Positions 9,346 through 21,977 of a stretch of 64,000 nt of DNA are shown here, piece after piece. Origin of the DNA: Apricaphanius iberus. Taxonomy: Eukaryota; Chordata; Actinopteri; Cyprinodontiformes; Aphaniidae. Within the stretch, counting starts at the first letter, position 1. The number at the start of each line of letters is the position of its first letter. Both the position numbers and the translations under genes were made by a program. The notes beneath the pieces were generated by a model, which saw only the letters and a list, made by a program, of their open reading frames with translations, was not told the DNA's origin and searched no databases. Location of the stretch: NCBI GenBank assembly GCA_028564705.1, contig JAPXFQ010002679.1, forward strand, positions 147,807 through 211,806. Reading direction: 5' to 3'.

Positions 9346-11979
9346 CATTTTAGTCTTTCTTCCTGCCCAAATTTATTAGCAGCCTAAAGATCCTCTTTGA
9401 ATTCAATGTTCAGAAACACCCCAGACAATGATTTAATATTGGCATGTTATACATTTCCTGTATCCTTATGGCCCTCTGAGTATTACTGTTACCAGATGAC
9501 ACAGAGCTAAAATCTAGTATATCATTTAGGCGAGAATGGTGTAAAACGGTATGTTGTTAATTGTTTAAAGAGCTACGAATTCACATCTTACCTTAAATGA
9601 ATCCTTAAAATGCCACCTTTAAAATCATACCAAAAAACACACTGTTAAAAAGTTTATAGATGTCTTCTACACGAGTATACCTAGGTATGCACCTGTGTGT
9701 GAAATGTAGTTTTCTGAAGGGGGTCGGTAATTTTATGAGCTGATAACTAACGTACAGCTGCCACTCAGGAATGATTATCATACAAAAAAATAATCTACAG
9801 ACATAGATCTATTCAAGAATCATAAGCAAGTTTTGTCATCTTGAGTGGTACCGACAAGTGATATTTTGGGCCTTGGCCCATGAACAATTTTGGTAGGATT
9901 GCTCTCTCAAGTAAATGTTGTGACTTTGACAAACCACTAGGTGTCACAATAGAACAGCAGATCCAGTATAAAACTGAGGGAAAACCTAAAGTCAAAGTCA
10001 ATTTAGAGATAAACGTCAAGAAAAGATCATCATTCCAAGACACTGGACATACTTATTACTTTCTCAACATTAATTAAATAAAAATCTTTTTTTTCTCTTC
10101 TGTTGCTTGATTTTGTATTTTGTAATTTTTTTTTTTTTTTGGGGTAAAGAAAGATGTTTTGTTCTGTTCAGACCTGGGAGAAACTGCTGCACAGACTTTA
10201 TTTTATCTTCCTCACATACACACAATAATAATTACTCCTTCCAATATAAAATAAATAAAACTGGAAAGTCAATCATAGAGCAGTGGCCAAGGTGTAGAAA
10301 TATTTTGTTTGGAACAAAAAATCAGTAAGAAAGTCCAATAAAGATTTAGATAAGGCTGTGCTGGTGCCTCTGATAACGCTCCTTAAAAACCAAAGCTTTC
10401 GTGAAGTAATGATCTGTGTGCTTCAATAGATGAACAGGCACTGATTACTGAAAAACAGCTTTAGCTGGACTTTAGAGTCAGCATTTTTGGTTCTCATGTT
10501 TTTATTTTTTTTGCAAAATCTGTTTTAGCAAACACATTTGCTCACATCCAGGCTAACTGATAGCTATCAATTCTTTGACAGAACTCTGTGTAAAAAAGCT
10601 TTAAGGCCTATAATCCCTGACATCAATTTAGGCACATTGTCTCCCGCACGCATAGTTTTGCTTCTTCACACCTGTGCTTGCTCTTTTGACAGGCTATCTA
10701 AGGAATCTATGAAAAGCCGATGCTTTTCCGGTGGACAGGCTGTGACTGGAGACAATTATCCTGCCTGTCACAAAAAGGAACGGAGCATTTCCTCTCTGTC
10801 TCCACGTCTACCTCTCCGTTGAATGGGAAAGGACACGGAGGTCCGCTCTGCTCAGAGGGAATATTACAAGTAAGAAAGTGTCTGAACATAATGATACGGT
10901 CTTCAATGAAGGACCGGAACACAACCTGCTCAAGTTGTGAGATGGATGATGATCAGTCCGAAAGACACACATATTTTTGGTGCTGGTGGCCTTGCACCGA
11001 AAAATATGTGAAAGAAAATATTTGGAACTGATCTTGACTTTACAGAGAGTGCAAAAGACTTTTTGTCCATAAAACATGCTTTGAGAAAAAATACAGCAGG
11101 TTACAATGAAATTAAACTATATTTATGCACATTTTAAAAGTGAAAGCATTGCTGTAAGTGTTTTTGTTATATACATTTTATATTTTTTGTTGTTAAACAC
11201 ACAAGAACTGATTAAAATTGAAAGAAAAAAAACTGAAAAGAAATTTAACTTTTATTGCAGTAGCATATGCTCACATTGGAATTCCCACAAAAAAGCCTAA
11301 CCTTTAATTTGAGCACATTTTCTTTCAGTAGGGAGAAAAAAAATCAAAATGAATTACTTTACCAAAAAAAGAAAATCACCTGTATCACCTTTGTAATACC
11401 TAAAAATTTCCTTAAAATAAATGTAATCACACAATTTGATCAGAGTAAGGACCTTTTAATTAATAGTTCACAACAGTGTTCACTATATATAATTGGGTAC
11501 AAAGGAAGATTTATTCAAAATGGTAGAGAGAAGTACAGATCATTCAGAGAAGACCGAGTAACAGACACAGAGTTCCTTATAAGTCAGAAAACATCTACAA
11601 GAAAAAAGCTACTAAAACTTGGGAAGATCTAATGTGAAATTTTCTAACCCACAGAACACAGAATGCAAGGTAAAATAAAATAAACCTCATACCTTACAAT
11701 AAACCAACAAATGTGCAGGACTTGAGTTTCTAGCTTTGGGTAGCGTCTGGAGGGGAAAGAGGAGTGATTAGACTGGGGAGGATAATGTGGAGATGAATCT
11801 GTTTATATCGTATGGTCTTATGGATCCGTAGTGAAGGTTCAGCACCTTCAGGGTAATGAAGGATCCAGATTTCAGGAGGTACACTGGAAGGTGACATACG
11901 ATTTCAGCTAGGAGCAGAGTGGATGACTGGTAAGATCTGAAAGGAGTAGAGGTGCTGTCAGCGACCTAGGAGAAACAGG
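9346..11979. other. Non-repetitive intergenic DNA
   Basis: I recognise no coding exon, RNA or transposon. Open frames (for example 9880-10077, 10720-11031, 11267-11632) have AT-driven composition and no known domain. Confidence 0.45.
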
Positions 11980-11987
11980 ATCTAGAC

Positions 11988-12619
11988 CAGGGGTGCCCAA
12001 ACTCAGAGAGCCAAAATTAAACTCATCGGGGGAAAGGCCAAATGTAGCAATTTTACTCAAAATACAAACTCACATAGAAAAGAACAGTAAAGTACTTTTA
12101 TTTATTATGCAGGTGTTTAAGATTCCTTTTCGTCAAAAAAAGAAGACAAATAAGTCATATTTATCCATTTAAAACATACCTAAACTTCCTTGTTTGATTG
12201 ATTTTCAGCACTGATATCAGTGAAAAAAAATATTCTTCTTCCCAGTTTTTTTTAAGATGTTTTTTGTCTGTGTACCACTGACTATGCCACTCCATATTGA
12301 TAACAGCTGCTTGATAAGATGCAAATTTGGAAGTAGTTTTATCCAATCCGGTGCGGCAGCAAATAATTGGCTCATGGGGTATTTTTCTTTACATTTATCA
12401 AATATGACTATTTGTGGTGTTACAAAGTAAGTAACTGTAAATATGTGCACACATCTACTCTACATGCCCCTTGTAGTTCCTTGTTATTCAATTTTAAACA
12501 TAATTTGTTATATTTCACTTCTAATGTATGCATGATGTGGACTTTTATGTAAGACCAGGGCAACCCCTGGCGGGCCAAAATGAACTTTGGGGGCCAACTT
12601 TGGCCCGCGGGCATCCCTG
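11988..12619. mobile_element. hAT-type MITE with perfect 8-bp TSD
   Basis: The left end CAGGGGTGCCCAAACT and the inverted right end CAGGGATGCCCGCGGGCC match typical hAT termini. The identical 8-mer ATCTAGAC flanks it at 11980-11987 and 12620-12627. The right subterminal part is rich in GGCC/TTTGGGGGCC. It has no coding capacity. Confidence 0.9.
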
Positions 12620-12627
12620 ATCTAGAC

Positions 12628-13129
12628 AAAGGAGAGGCTTAAGTTTGTTGATTGAATTCAGCATAATGTGGAAGCCAGAGAGGCAAACTTTTGAAAACAT
12701 TCCCTAACTAACTCAGAGTCAGAATGGCTGGATTCTACCAGGAATGGTTGATAGATCATCAGTCCCACCCATTGGTGCCAGACCTGGATCGGCCGTTTAC
12801 CACACACCCACAAAAAAAATAAAAAAACACAACCACACACCAGGATCTTAACAGCTACACTCAAAGAAACAATTCAAAAATGTAAAATAAATAGGAAATG
12901 TGATGGATAAGGTGGGTTGATGGCCTATGTTCATCATTAGCATCATGTTATGAATTAGAATCCCATGTCTCTGTAACAACCATTACATGCCATCTATGTG
13001 CAAACTGAGAGTTTAAGAGATTTTTAGCTAATACTTTTACTAATGTACATTTTTAGTTTTTGCTCAACTCCACTGGGACTCCAACTGAAATAATTATTTG
13101 GAGAGATATTTTAGGTTAAACTTCTTGAT
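12628..13129. other. Intergenic DNA with no clear feature
   Basis: I see no gene or repeat apart from a short run of ACAC-rich bases near 12800-12840. Confidence 0.45.
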
Positions 13130-13425
13130 TAACTCTATCAGAGACGCTGGTGTGTAAAAAAGGAAGGGTATGACAAAGGAACCGTCATGCTGCGGGCCTG
13201 TTTCTCTTTAAACTACTTTGGGGACCTTGCTAGAGTGGATTACATCATAAACTCTTTGATATAACAGAACCTTTTAGATAGAAATCTGATGGCCTCGAAA
13301 AGAAAATTCTCTATTTCACAATATCTATCAGCAGGATAATAAATCGGCAAATCAACATAAAAATGGTTAATCAGATACAAAATCAACCTTTAAAGACCTA
13401 AATAGTGAACCTGCAGCAGGAAACA
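13130..13425 (+). pseudogene. Tc1/mariner transposase relic
   Basis: Plus-strand pieces translate to a chain typical of the middle of Tc1 transposases: KKEGYDKGTVMLRACFS, then DLARVDYIINSL, then YQQDNKSANQH, the last matching the Q-QDN motif with the second catalytic Asp. Stops and frame changes separate the pieces. Terminal repeats and target TA duplications are not recognisable, so this is an old fragment. Confidence 0.68.
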
Positions 13426-14109
13426 CCGGACCCTAAAAAGCTAGAGAATTTGTGTCATCGAGAATTGATAAGCACCCTTGGTTTGTGTCTTTCGGGCTTT
13501 TTGGAGAATACTCGCTGCTATCCAGTAAGCAAAAAGATGTTGTAGAATGTATTCTCTGCAGGGTTGCCAGTAATGAGAGGGCACTATACTTTGAATAAAG
13601 GATGACAGTTCCTCTTTTGCATTTTTCCTTCTGATCACAAACAGTTGTCTGGTAATTGCTCTGAATATTATTTTGCAGCTTGGAGGCAGTTAATCTTTGT
13701 ACTTCAATGTAAGACAAGTCGCACATGAAAAGGCTAAAAAAATATGTTTGTGTATTAAGAAAACAATAACCATTTCTATGACCATTTTACCAGGAGCCAT
13801 TGCTTATTGATTGTTTTTAAATTAAGATCCTCCAGAGTGTTTTCCAGCACAGAGGCATTCAGCTCGAAGCAATTCCAACCTGATCACCGGCTCACTCATA
13901 GAAAAATAAATAAAAATAAAATGTGTATTGATTAGAATATAGTAGAAAAAAGCATCAATACATGTATGGCCACTGCCAATCATTTTGCAGCTCAAACTGC
14001 TGTCTGTAATGAAATCTAAAATATCAGGTTACACTGAACTGCCCAGGTCAGGGATCTTAAATCCGACTGTAAAACACAGAATGAAATAACGATCCATTCT
14101 TGATCAATT
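13426..14109. other. Intergenic DNA with no clear feature
   Basis: The minus-strand ORFs at 13433-13726 show no known domain. No repeat signature is seen. Confidence 0.4.
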
Positions 14110-14450
14110 TTTTGAGTAATGTTTACTGTTTACATTTTCTGTGCATAGCTGATCATGTGAAATGGAGCCTCCTTGCCAAGCAGGGTGGCACTTTGACTTA
14201 TTGCTTCCTGACCTTTCATGGCATTTGGAAAGGGCAACTCCACAGACAGATGGTGCATACTCATATGCAAATTGATAATGTTAGGTGAAGACGGCGGCAG
14301 CAGGCTGTCTCAGTAATTCAAACAATTTGCTCTGCGTCATGATAATGCTCTTCGTTGAGTGTGCTGTACTTGCATTGTAACATGTCGCTGGGTTTTTCTG
14401 TTTGTCTAAAAGTTATCTCCATGGGCTGAGTGAGAAGGTACAATAGAGTC
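14110..14450. promoter_or_regulatory. Candidate conserved non-coding element
   Basis: This is a non-repetitive block of balanced composition within AT-rich DNA. It holds an octamer ATGCAAAT (14265-14272) next to a GATAA-like motif, and CG-containing words uncommon in the surroundings. The call rests only on composition and motif content. Confidence 0.2.
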
Positions 14451-15794
14451 AACACTTTAACAGAGTAGAACAACATAAAAATGTCAGTTATGAAACCGCT
14501 GACTTATCTTTTGTTTGACAAATGGCCTTCCAAAAGTATTGCCATCCTCTTAAAATATTCGCCTTTTCCCAAAAGAACCACAAATTCTTTATTTATACAC
14601 ACTTTATTTTTCATTACAAAAAACAAAAAACAACAGACAGAAAACAACAGAAAGCAGTGCATAATTGAGAGGTGAAAGGCAAAATATTCTTATTTCCAAA
14701 AATGTTTTGTAAATAAAATCTGAAATATGGGCGCATTCCTATTGAGCTCTCCATCCATCATGCAATGATAAGGTTTTATTTATTAATGCACAGAAAATAA
14801 CCATTAGATGAAGATAATATAAGGAAACATTCTCCATGAATGGATTCATAATTTGTATAGAGTACGATACCAACACCACATTTCAGAAATATAGTCATAG
14901 TGATTGTGGAAATGTTCATGTTTTGGCTGACCTTGGTTGCCGATAATACATTAAACAAACTGCTCTGAAAATTGTGCGGAGGCAATATTCTCTGAAAATA
15001 TATTTTGTTCCTGACCTCAGTTACAGCTTCAGATGAGAACTCAAAGTTGGACACATCTGGTTTTCTTCTTGAAGCACTTTGTTCCTCCAAATGACTGTTT
15101 GTTTTGTTACTTGAAAAAAATCTGTTTCAGAACATTTCATCTAGATTTATATCTAACAAGTCTCTTTATCTTCTCAGTCATTTATTAGCAGATTGGTTGA
15201 GTAAATTGGATTATTCCTGTAAATGACCCGTTCTATATTAACCTCTCTTCTATATGCAGGAGAAAACTCGGGACCTGCATCTTAAACAGCAATGTGGAAA
15301 AAAGCTAATTTAAAAATGACTAAATCCTAATACAGCCACATGACACCTCAGCTCGATCCTCCCTGCCACCCAAACACGAGTCAAACATATATTACTCTGT
15401 TGTGCCCACATTTCTCTAAAGGCAGTCTATCTCTGTACTGAATGCAGGAGAGGAAGACAGCAGCTCATTCCTTTCTCATTCACCTTGTCTGTTCCAGCCG
15501 GAGTTGTGACAATTCAATCTGTTCACCGTCTTTCCAGATGATTTATGGATGCACCCCTGTAACCTCGGAATGTGGAGGGGATTTACATTGATCGAGCAGT
15601 CCTGTCCTTTCAACCTTCTCTATCCTCCCATGTCAAAAAAGCTAAATTTGTAGGGGACAAATGACATCATTGGTTTAACTTTTTAAAGAATTTAATATTA
15701 AATGTTAAAGTTCCACGATTATTAGACTCATGCTTCCTCATTAAGATACATTGACCTTCAAATAAAAAAATAAAAAAAACAGAACAGGATCATG
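14451..15794. other. Intergenic DNA, possible Tc1-type end
   Basis: Around 14521-14560 the words GGCCTTCCAAAAGTATTGCC and CTCTTAAAATATTC resemble a decayed Tc1/mariner terminus. No matching opposite end was found. The rest, including the minus-strand ORF at 14776-15090, shows no recognisable feature. Confidence 0.35.
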
Positions 15795-15960
<166 letters not shown>

Positions 15961-16639
15961 CACCCCTCCATCCCATACAATTATAGATTGTGGACTTTGC
16001 TACTATTCTATAAAAGAGTAAACACAGATGCCATATCTGCCTCTTGTGTCAAGGACATATTAAGACAATGCCATAGGAAAATATCCCTCCTACACATTTG
16101 ACACTGTAGAATTCCAATCTGACCTGTTGCTCAGTCCTGCTAAGCTCCGCCTTCCCTTATTGCTGTTGCTGACTCACACAAGCCACTACTGCTAACTGCA
16201 TGTTTTCAATAAGAGCGGTCAGTGACGAAACGGTTACTCATGAGGCTCTAACTGTTGGAGGCAACAACAGTTAATATATCTTCGATGAGCCTTCAGATAG
16301 CCCTGCATTGTGCCATGGAGGGCTATGTGCAAAATTGTAAACTGGTGTTATATGAAAAGATCACATAGCAAGAAGGAGAATCTTCATTTGGTATCAATCA
16401 CCTTTCACAAGCTTTTGGAGAAACATCATTGAAGAGCAGCATTGTTCATGTACAGCTTGGTAATAAGCTCGTTTCTACTACTGAAATTTCAGGTTTGTTT
16501 AGTGAATAAGTTAATTTTGTCTCCCATGGTGAATTACTTTATCTTTGTTTGTTTTTTAAGATCTTTCTTGTCTTAAAAAGGCAGAACGATAAGTAATTCA
16601 GGTTCATTTAAATGCATCTTTTCTGAAATACTAAGTGAT
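15961..16639. other. Intergenic DNA
   Basis: No gene is recognised. It may include the left part of the old repeat whose core is at 16640-16830. Confidence 0.35.
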
Positions 16640-16830
16640 CAACAACTGAAGAAAGTGGGATGATTGTTGCGTTTTTATTTGCTATATATTATGAACTACT
16701 TCACCAGTAACTCCTCCAGTTTTACGAAGCCGGTTGTTTGGCGATGTTTGAGTTACAACCAGTCAGCATAAATAATCACAGTTCCTGAACCAACTACCCC
16801 ATTGGGCCATATGCGAATATATACCTTGAT
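16640..16830 (+). repeat. Old interspersed repeat, copy 1
   Basis: Shares an ordered series of words with 26420-26670: GTGGGATGATTGTTGCG, CTTCACCAGTAACTC, CCAGTTTTAC, GTTTGGCGA, GAGTTACAACCAG and GGGCCAT. The two are diverged copies of one non-coding element. The superfamily is unknown. Confidence 0.6.
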
Positions 16831-17482
16831 ACATAGCTGATACTCGTCAGACTAGCCTGGTGAAGCGGAGACATCCACATAGGTAAAGGTTTGGTAAAAT
16901 TACCCAGAAGTTCCGATAGCTGAAAAGCCCCTATTGTGTTAAATTGATATCAATTAACATAACAATAAACCATTGTCTACAAACATAGACAGATGCTTCA
17001 AACTCAAAGCAAAACTGATAATATGGCTTCCCTTCTAATTATTTTGATAAATTATTATTTGATCAACTTTAATGGTATCAATGAAGCCTTGACATTTTAT
17101 TCAAAGAAAGGGATTTGATCCTTCAAAAGAAAAAATAATTAAAATTAAAGTTACGTCATACAAAACTAACCCAATGCACACGCACTATGATGGACAAAAG
17201 TTCAGCAAATTTATCACACATTTTAAAGATGTTATAGGACCTCTTTACCCAAAATCATTTTCATTTTCACAAATTAAAACACATTTGTTAGTAGTCCTTA
17301 CATCAGAGCTAAACTTTGTAAAATTACTTAAAAACAGAATTACTTCTCAAACATCAAAGATTTTGGTTTTAGTTTAAATGTCTGCATTGGTGACAATCGA
17401 CTTAAATCTGACATTAAAGTTAATTAAAAACTTATTCTGAGGTGACAAAAAATTTGCTTAGGGATCATTTTTATAGATTTAA
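16831..17482. other. AT-rich intergenic DNA
   Basis: No feature is recognised. The ORF at 17174-17377 is AT-biased without a domain. Confidence 0.4.
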
Positions 17483-17659
17483 ATGTCTGTCTCATTCTCT
17501 CCTGCTGCTGTCATTGCAATAAACTGGAGGGTTGAAGCAGAGTTCAACCTCCTGCCTAAGAAAATCTCCTCCTGTCTCACTGACATTTATGCTAAATACT
17601 GTGAACGCAAGAGACTGTCAGAAATCTGGAGGAAACATTTAGAAAGCTCAATTGATTGA
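17483..17659 (+). CDS. Coding-looking short ORF, unidentified
   Basis: I do not recognise this 58-codon ORF (ATG 17483, stop TGA 17657). From codon 14 it reads like ordinary globular protein sequence (NWRVEAEFNLLPKKISSCLT, then DIYAKYCERKRLSEIWRKHL) with third-position use unlike the AT-rich DNA around it. It could be the surviving exon of a decayed gene or of a transposon ORF. No splice acceptor is convincing, and no matching exon is seen upstream or downstream. Confidence 0.28.
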   Translation: MSVSFSPAAVIAINWRVEAEFNLLPKKISSCLTDIYAKYCERKRLSEIWRKHLESSID

Positions 17660-18379
17660 CCAGTTAAGTTAGTCGGCTCTCATTTTTGTTAGTGTAGTAA
17701 GAATGACAGCTGTGGCCTTTACCACCCTTTCCATTTTCCACTTTTATAATATTTCACTGTAAATACTAAAACATACCTAAAACATAAAAAATGAACTCAG
17801 TTTTAAATATATATTTTTTGTGTAAATGTGTTTTGCCAGTTGAAAACTAATCAAAAATTTTCTGTAATACCTCAAAATAATCTTAGAAATATTTTTGTGT
17901 TTATATAGTGAAAATATGATTATGCTATTTCTTAAATAAATGTGCAAGGATTACATAATTCCATAATGTTTAAAAATCAGAGCTTGCTTGTAGAGTTGGA
18001 AATACATCTTTTACTTTAACTACTATCAGAAGTAGGTGTTGGACTAAAGTTGTCTAAAAAGCATGTAATTATGATTTAAAGGAGATCGTAGCAAAACGAA
18101 CCCAGACAGCAGGATAATCCAAGGCCAGACCCCCTTCACAGAAAATTTAAAACTCATTAAGATTTTAAAAATCATCTAGAGGAGGGTTGGTCTTTGTTCT
18201 GAGTCAGCAGGGCAGGATGACACTGATGCAAACTTTCAATATTTTCATATTAACCGCTATATGGTGATTATATCTATCATCGGTTTTGCATCTTAATATT
18301 TCTTATAAGGTACTTGACAGGTTCCTGCTACTTTCTTTACTCAGGCATACATCCTAAATGAAAAGTCAAATTAAGTCTG
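17660..18379. other. AT-rich intergenic DNA
   Basis: No feature is recognised. Confidence 0.4.
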
Positions 18380-18668
18380 CACAGTAAAATCGCGTGTGTT
18401 AACTTAACTCCCACAGTGTTCATTTTAAGACTTCTTCTGAGTTTATATAGTTCACGGATTTTGAGTTAAAATGACACTTTGAAATGTGTTAATATTTTAA
18501 CTCTTTAATAGTGTTAACATTTGACACCCTTGGAGTTGTTTTATGACACCACAGAAGTGCACTTTTAACTCACGATTGTGTTGTTCCCTTTCTCTCGTAG
18601 TGTTAATTTTTAACATACACAGTGTTATTTTGATACACCTAAAAGTGTGTTTTTAACACTAATCTGAG

Positions 18669-18718
<50 letters not shown>

Positions 18719-19336
18719 TTTACAAATACTTATTTCTAACAAACAAAGAATTATTTATAGTCATGAGCAAGCAAGAAGGAAAGCTTGTGTGACACTACTC
18801 ATTAAAAAAGTCACTTGATTGAAAAGTTCACCCACAGTTCAGTTGATCAAGGCAGAAACCAAACTCCCGTGCACCGCCGTCTCTATCATGGTGCGCGGAC
18901 AATAACCATCAAACACTGACAACATAACTCAAAGAATAACCAAGGAGCACGGCTACATCTAGGGCACAAACTATAATGTACAAAGGAGAAATTTTACAAT
19001 TAACACAAAAGCATACCCATAAGTCGTTGCGGTGTACAACAAAATGTATGGGCTCTGGGTGGAGCTTATTAATGTTTGGATGGAGTTAAAATTCACTCTG
19101 AACTGGCACTCTTCATCCATTTAACACCAAATAAATAACACTTGACTTTGAATTGCAAGGATGGTAGTTTATTTAAGTCTGATCTGAGGTAGATTAACAC
19201 CAGTGAGATCAACTCAGATAAATAACTCCAGCCGTGATTAAAATTTTACACCGAAAAGGTTGAAATAACTCTGGTGGTGTTAAAATAACTCAAAATATTT
19301 TAACTCTGATAATTTAACTCCCCAACTTTTGCTGTG
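18380..19336. mobile_element. MITE rich in GTTAA/TTAAC words
   Basis: The left end CACAGTAAAATCGCG and the inverted right end CACAGCAAAAGTTGG form short terminal inverted repeats. Both sides are packed with GTGTTAA and TTAACTC words in both orientations, giving a fold-back-like composition. An (AT)n run (about 18674-18715) lies inside. There is no coding capacity, and the target duplication is not clear. Confidence 0.6.
18674..18715. repeat. (AT)n microsatellite inside MITE
   Basis: About 20 AT units. Confidence 0.95.
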
Positions 19337-19555
19337 TGTGAGTTACACTGCTCTGCTATGCTCTACTCTGTCTGCAGAACAGAAAATTAGATTAGGTTTC
19401 ATGAGGTTTTAGGAGAAAATTGGAAAGTTATATACTATGCAAAGACAAATATTGCATCTCATATTTGGGGAGAAAGCGAGGAGGCATGGGACAAAACACC
19501 ACGCAGGACACGATGAATTGCAGAGCTAAATTAGAGAGTGTGTTTCTGGAGATGT

Positions 19556-20206
19556 TTTAAGGGGAATATATCATGATATTTTTACAGCTTTCAACTTCTG
19601 GGATAGACATAGATATGATAAAATGTTACCGTTGATGTTATACAGCATTAATTTGTCCTGAAATTTAACTTGTATCCTGTAGTTAATGTTAGACCACAAA
19701 GTGAAACTGCTTGTTTCTCCCCCACAATGAAACTCTGTTATATTAAGGGCTCAGACATTTGGTTTATTTATTTATTATTTTATTTTTTTGTAAAAGACAG
19801 GGTCAATAAAGCCTTTCTCAGTTGCTAAAACTCCAGGCTTTAGACAGAGCCCATCCACTAAGCAGATCTTTCCAGCCCAGTATATAAAAAAGCTGTGGGT
19901 GTTGTTTGCACCTGTTTACTGAACATTCTGAGATGCTACAGATCAATTAATTAACCACACAATGCTGGTATAAGATCACATGATCATCTCGAAAAAAGGC
20001 TAACACACATTAGCATTAGCATGTAGCCACTTCTCTGTCCATCAGGCGTCATTGTTCTGTGATCCAGCTGCTGTTCTTTAGCAATGTAGAATAAAATCCT
20101 GTAATCAAAGCAGCCAAACAGGCATTTTCACAAAGAAAGTAAAAAATCCAACAAAAAACTTGTTTTAAGCTGCCAAAAACCGAAGCAGCCATAAACTGTG
20201 AGAAGG
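19556..20206. repeat. Old MITE-like repeat, copy A, left part
   Basis: Begins with TTTTAAGGGGAATATATCAT and matches 28180-28520 closely through blocks such as TTTCAACTTCTGGGATAGA and AAGTAAAAAATCCAACAAAA. About 330 bp present here (roughly 19740-20060) are absent from the other copy. Its right part resumes at 23439 after the LINE. Confidence 0.75.
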
Positions 20207-20228
20207 GTGGGGGAGGAGGGTATCTAAG

Positions 20229-21977
20229 ATGGCGCCGAGGATGGCAGCCGTGGTGCTTTCGTGCGCTCTGTTTTGTTTGTTATTGTGCGTTAACTGTTCG
20301 TCTGCGTGCTCTTATATCCGCATGGAGCTTCTGGACATTAGAACTACCACCCCTACGGACTTATTACCAGTTTTTTTAGCATCAGCTGCGGACCTGGTCC
20401 ATTTTTTGACCAAAAGAGGGAAACGGCGCCGTGGAAAGCGAGCGGGTTCACTCGTCCGCCTGCGCAGACGGGGCGCGCGCACGCCTTTACCTTGCATCTT
20501 TCTCTCAAACGTCCGCTCACTTCCCAACAAGATGGACGAACTAGCGCTGCTGATGAGAAGTAACAAGGACTTTTCCTCGTCTTGTGTTTTGTGCTTCACG
20601 GAGACGTGGCTAAGCGCGAGTGTCCCGGACAGCGCGCTTCACCTGGAAGGCTTCCATCTCCTCCGCGTGGATCGCAACGCGGAGCTCTCCAACAAAACAA
20701 AAGGCGGTGGCGTTTGCTTCTACATCAACAGCAGCTGGTGCATGGATTTGACTGTGATCTCCCAACACTGCGCTCCTTCTCTGGAATATCTTTTCATTCA
20801 CTGTAAGCCTTTTTATTCACCGCGTGAGATCGCTTCATTCATTCTGGTGGCTGCCTACATTCCGCCGAGCGCGGACGTGCACGAGGCTCAGCGCACGCTT
20901 GCAGGCCAGATATTACATGCGGAGCGGTCTTTTCCGGACTCTCTTGTTATCGTGCTTGGTGACTTTAAGAAGGGAAACCTGAGCCAGGAATTACCAAAGT
21001 ATAGACAGTTCATTAAATGCCCGACCAGAGAGGAGAACACGTTGGATCACTGCTACACTACAGTCAGCAGAGCGTATCATGCTGTGCCGCGTGCTGCCCT
21101 CGGACTATCAGATCACGTGATGGTGCACCTAATTCCCTCATACCGACAGAGACTGAAATTGGCCAAGCCTGCGGTGATAACAACAAGGAAATACACCTCT
21201 GAAGCTGTGGAGGAGCTGCGCTCATGTTGGGAGACGACAGACTGGGGAGCGTTTGGAGCAGCCACGGACCATCTGGACGAGTATACGGACACTGTGACCT
21301 CATACATTCAGTTCAATGAGACGCGCATCATCCCAACGCGCACCAGGATTTGTTATAACAATGACAAGCCCTGGTTCACACCCAAGCTCCGGCGCCTACG
21401 TGAGGAGAAGGAAGTAGCGTGGCGGAGCGAGGACTGGAGTACATACAGACGAGCAAAGTACCACTTCACTAGTGAAGTGAGAAGAGCAAAATCTGTGTAC
21501 TCCAACCGTATACAGGAACACTTTAGCTCCAATGACTCTGCAGCCGTGTGGAGGGGGTTGAGGGCTCTCACAAACTACAAGCCCAAAGCCCCCCAGGCCC
21601 TGTACGACCGGACTCTCGCCCAGGGCCTGAATACACACTACTGCCACTTTGAACAGCCGTCTGCTCCTCACACCTCTGCTCCTCCCCCCACCATCACCCC
21701 AACCATCAACGACCCCAGCACTTCATCAAAGGACTCCTCAGACCCCCCCTCCTCCCCCCCTGCCCTCTCCATCCAAGAGGAGGATGTGCGCCGACAGTTT
21801 TTGAGGCTGAACAGGAGGAAGGCCCCCGGGCCGGACGGTGTCTCCCCCTCCACCCTGAGACACTGCGCGGATCAGCTGGCCCCCGTGTTCACGGACATTT
21901 TCATCACCTCCCTGGCGCTCTGTCGCCCAAAAAGCCACGGATCACAGGACCTAATGACTATAGGCCGGTGGCGCTGA
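20229..21977 (+). pseudogene. LINE ORF, endonuclease half (broken)
   Basis: The ATG (AAGATGG context) opens 582 codons. Residues 1-26 are strongly hydrophobic (AAVVLSCALFCLLLCVNCSS) like a signal peptide. A basic KRGKRRRGKR stretch follows, then the AP-endonuclease domain: LSNVRSLPNKMDEL (about 92), CFTETWL (about 122), a GDF-KG motif (about 243) and GLSDHVMVHL (about 292, the SDH catalytic pair). In GDF-KG the expected catalytic Asn is Lys (AAG). A linker with WFTPKLRRLREEKE follows, then the first RT block RRKAPGPDGVSPSTLR. The frame is lost near 21925: sequence expected between LALC and PKKPRIT is missing, and a shifted frame ends at 21977. Confidence 0.85.

Noticed and set aside
10720..11031. 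103-codon plus-strand ORF
   Set aside because: Overlaps other frames of similar length, has no known domain and no Kozak or splice support.
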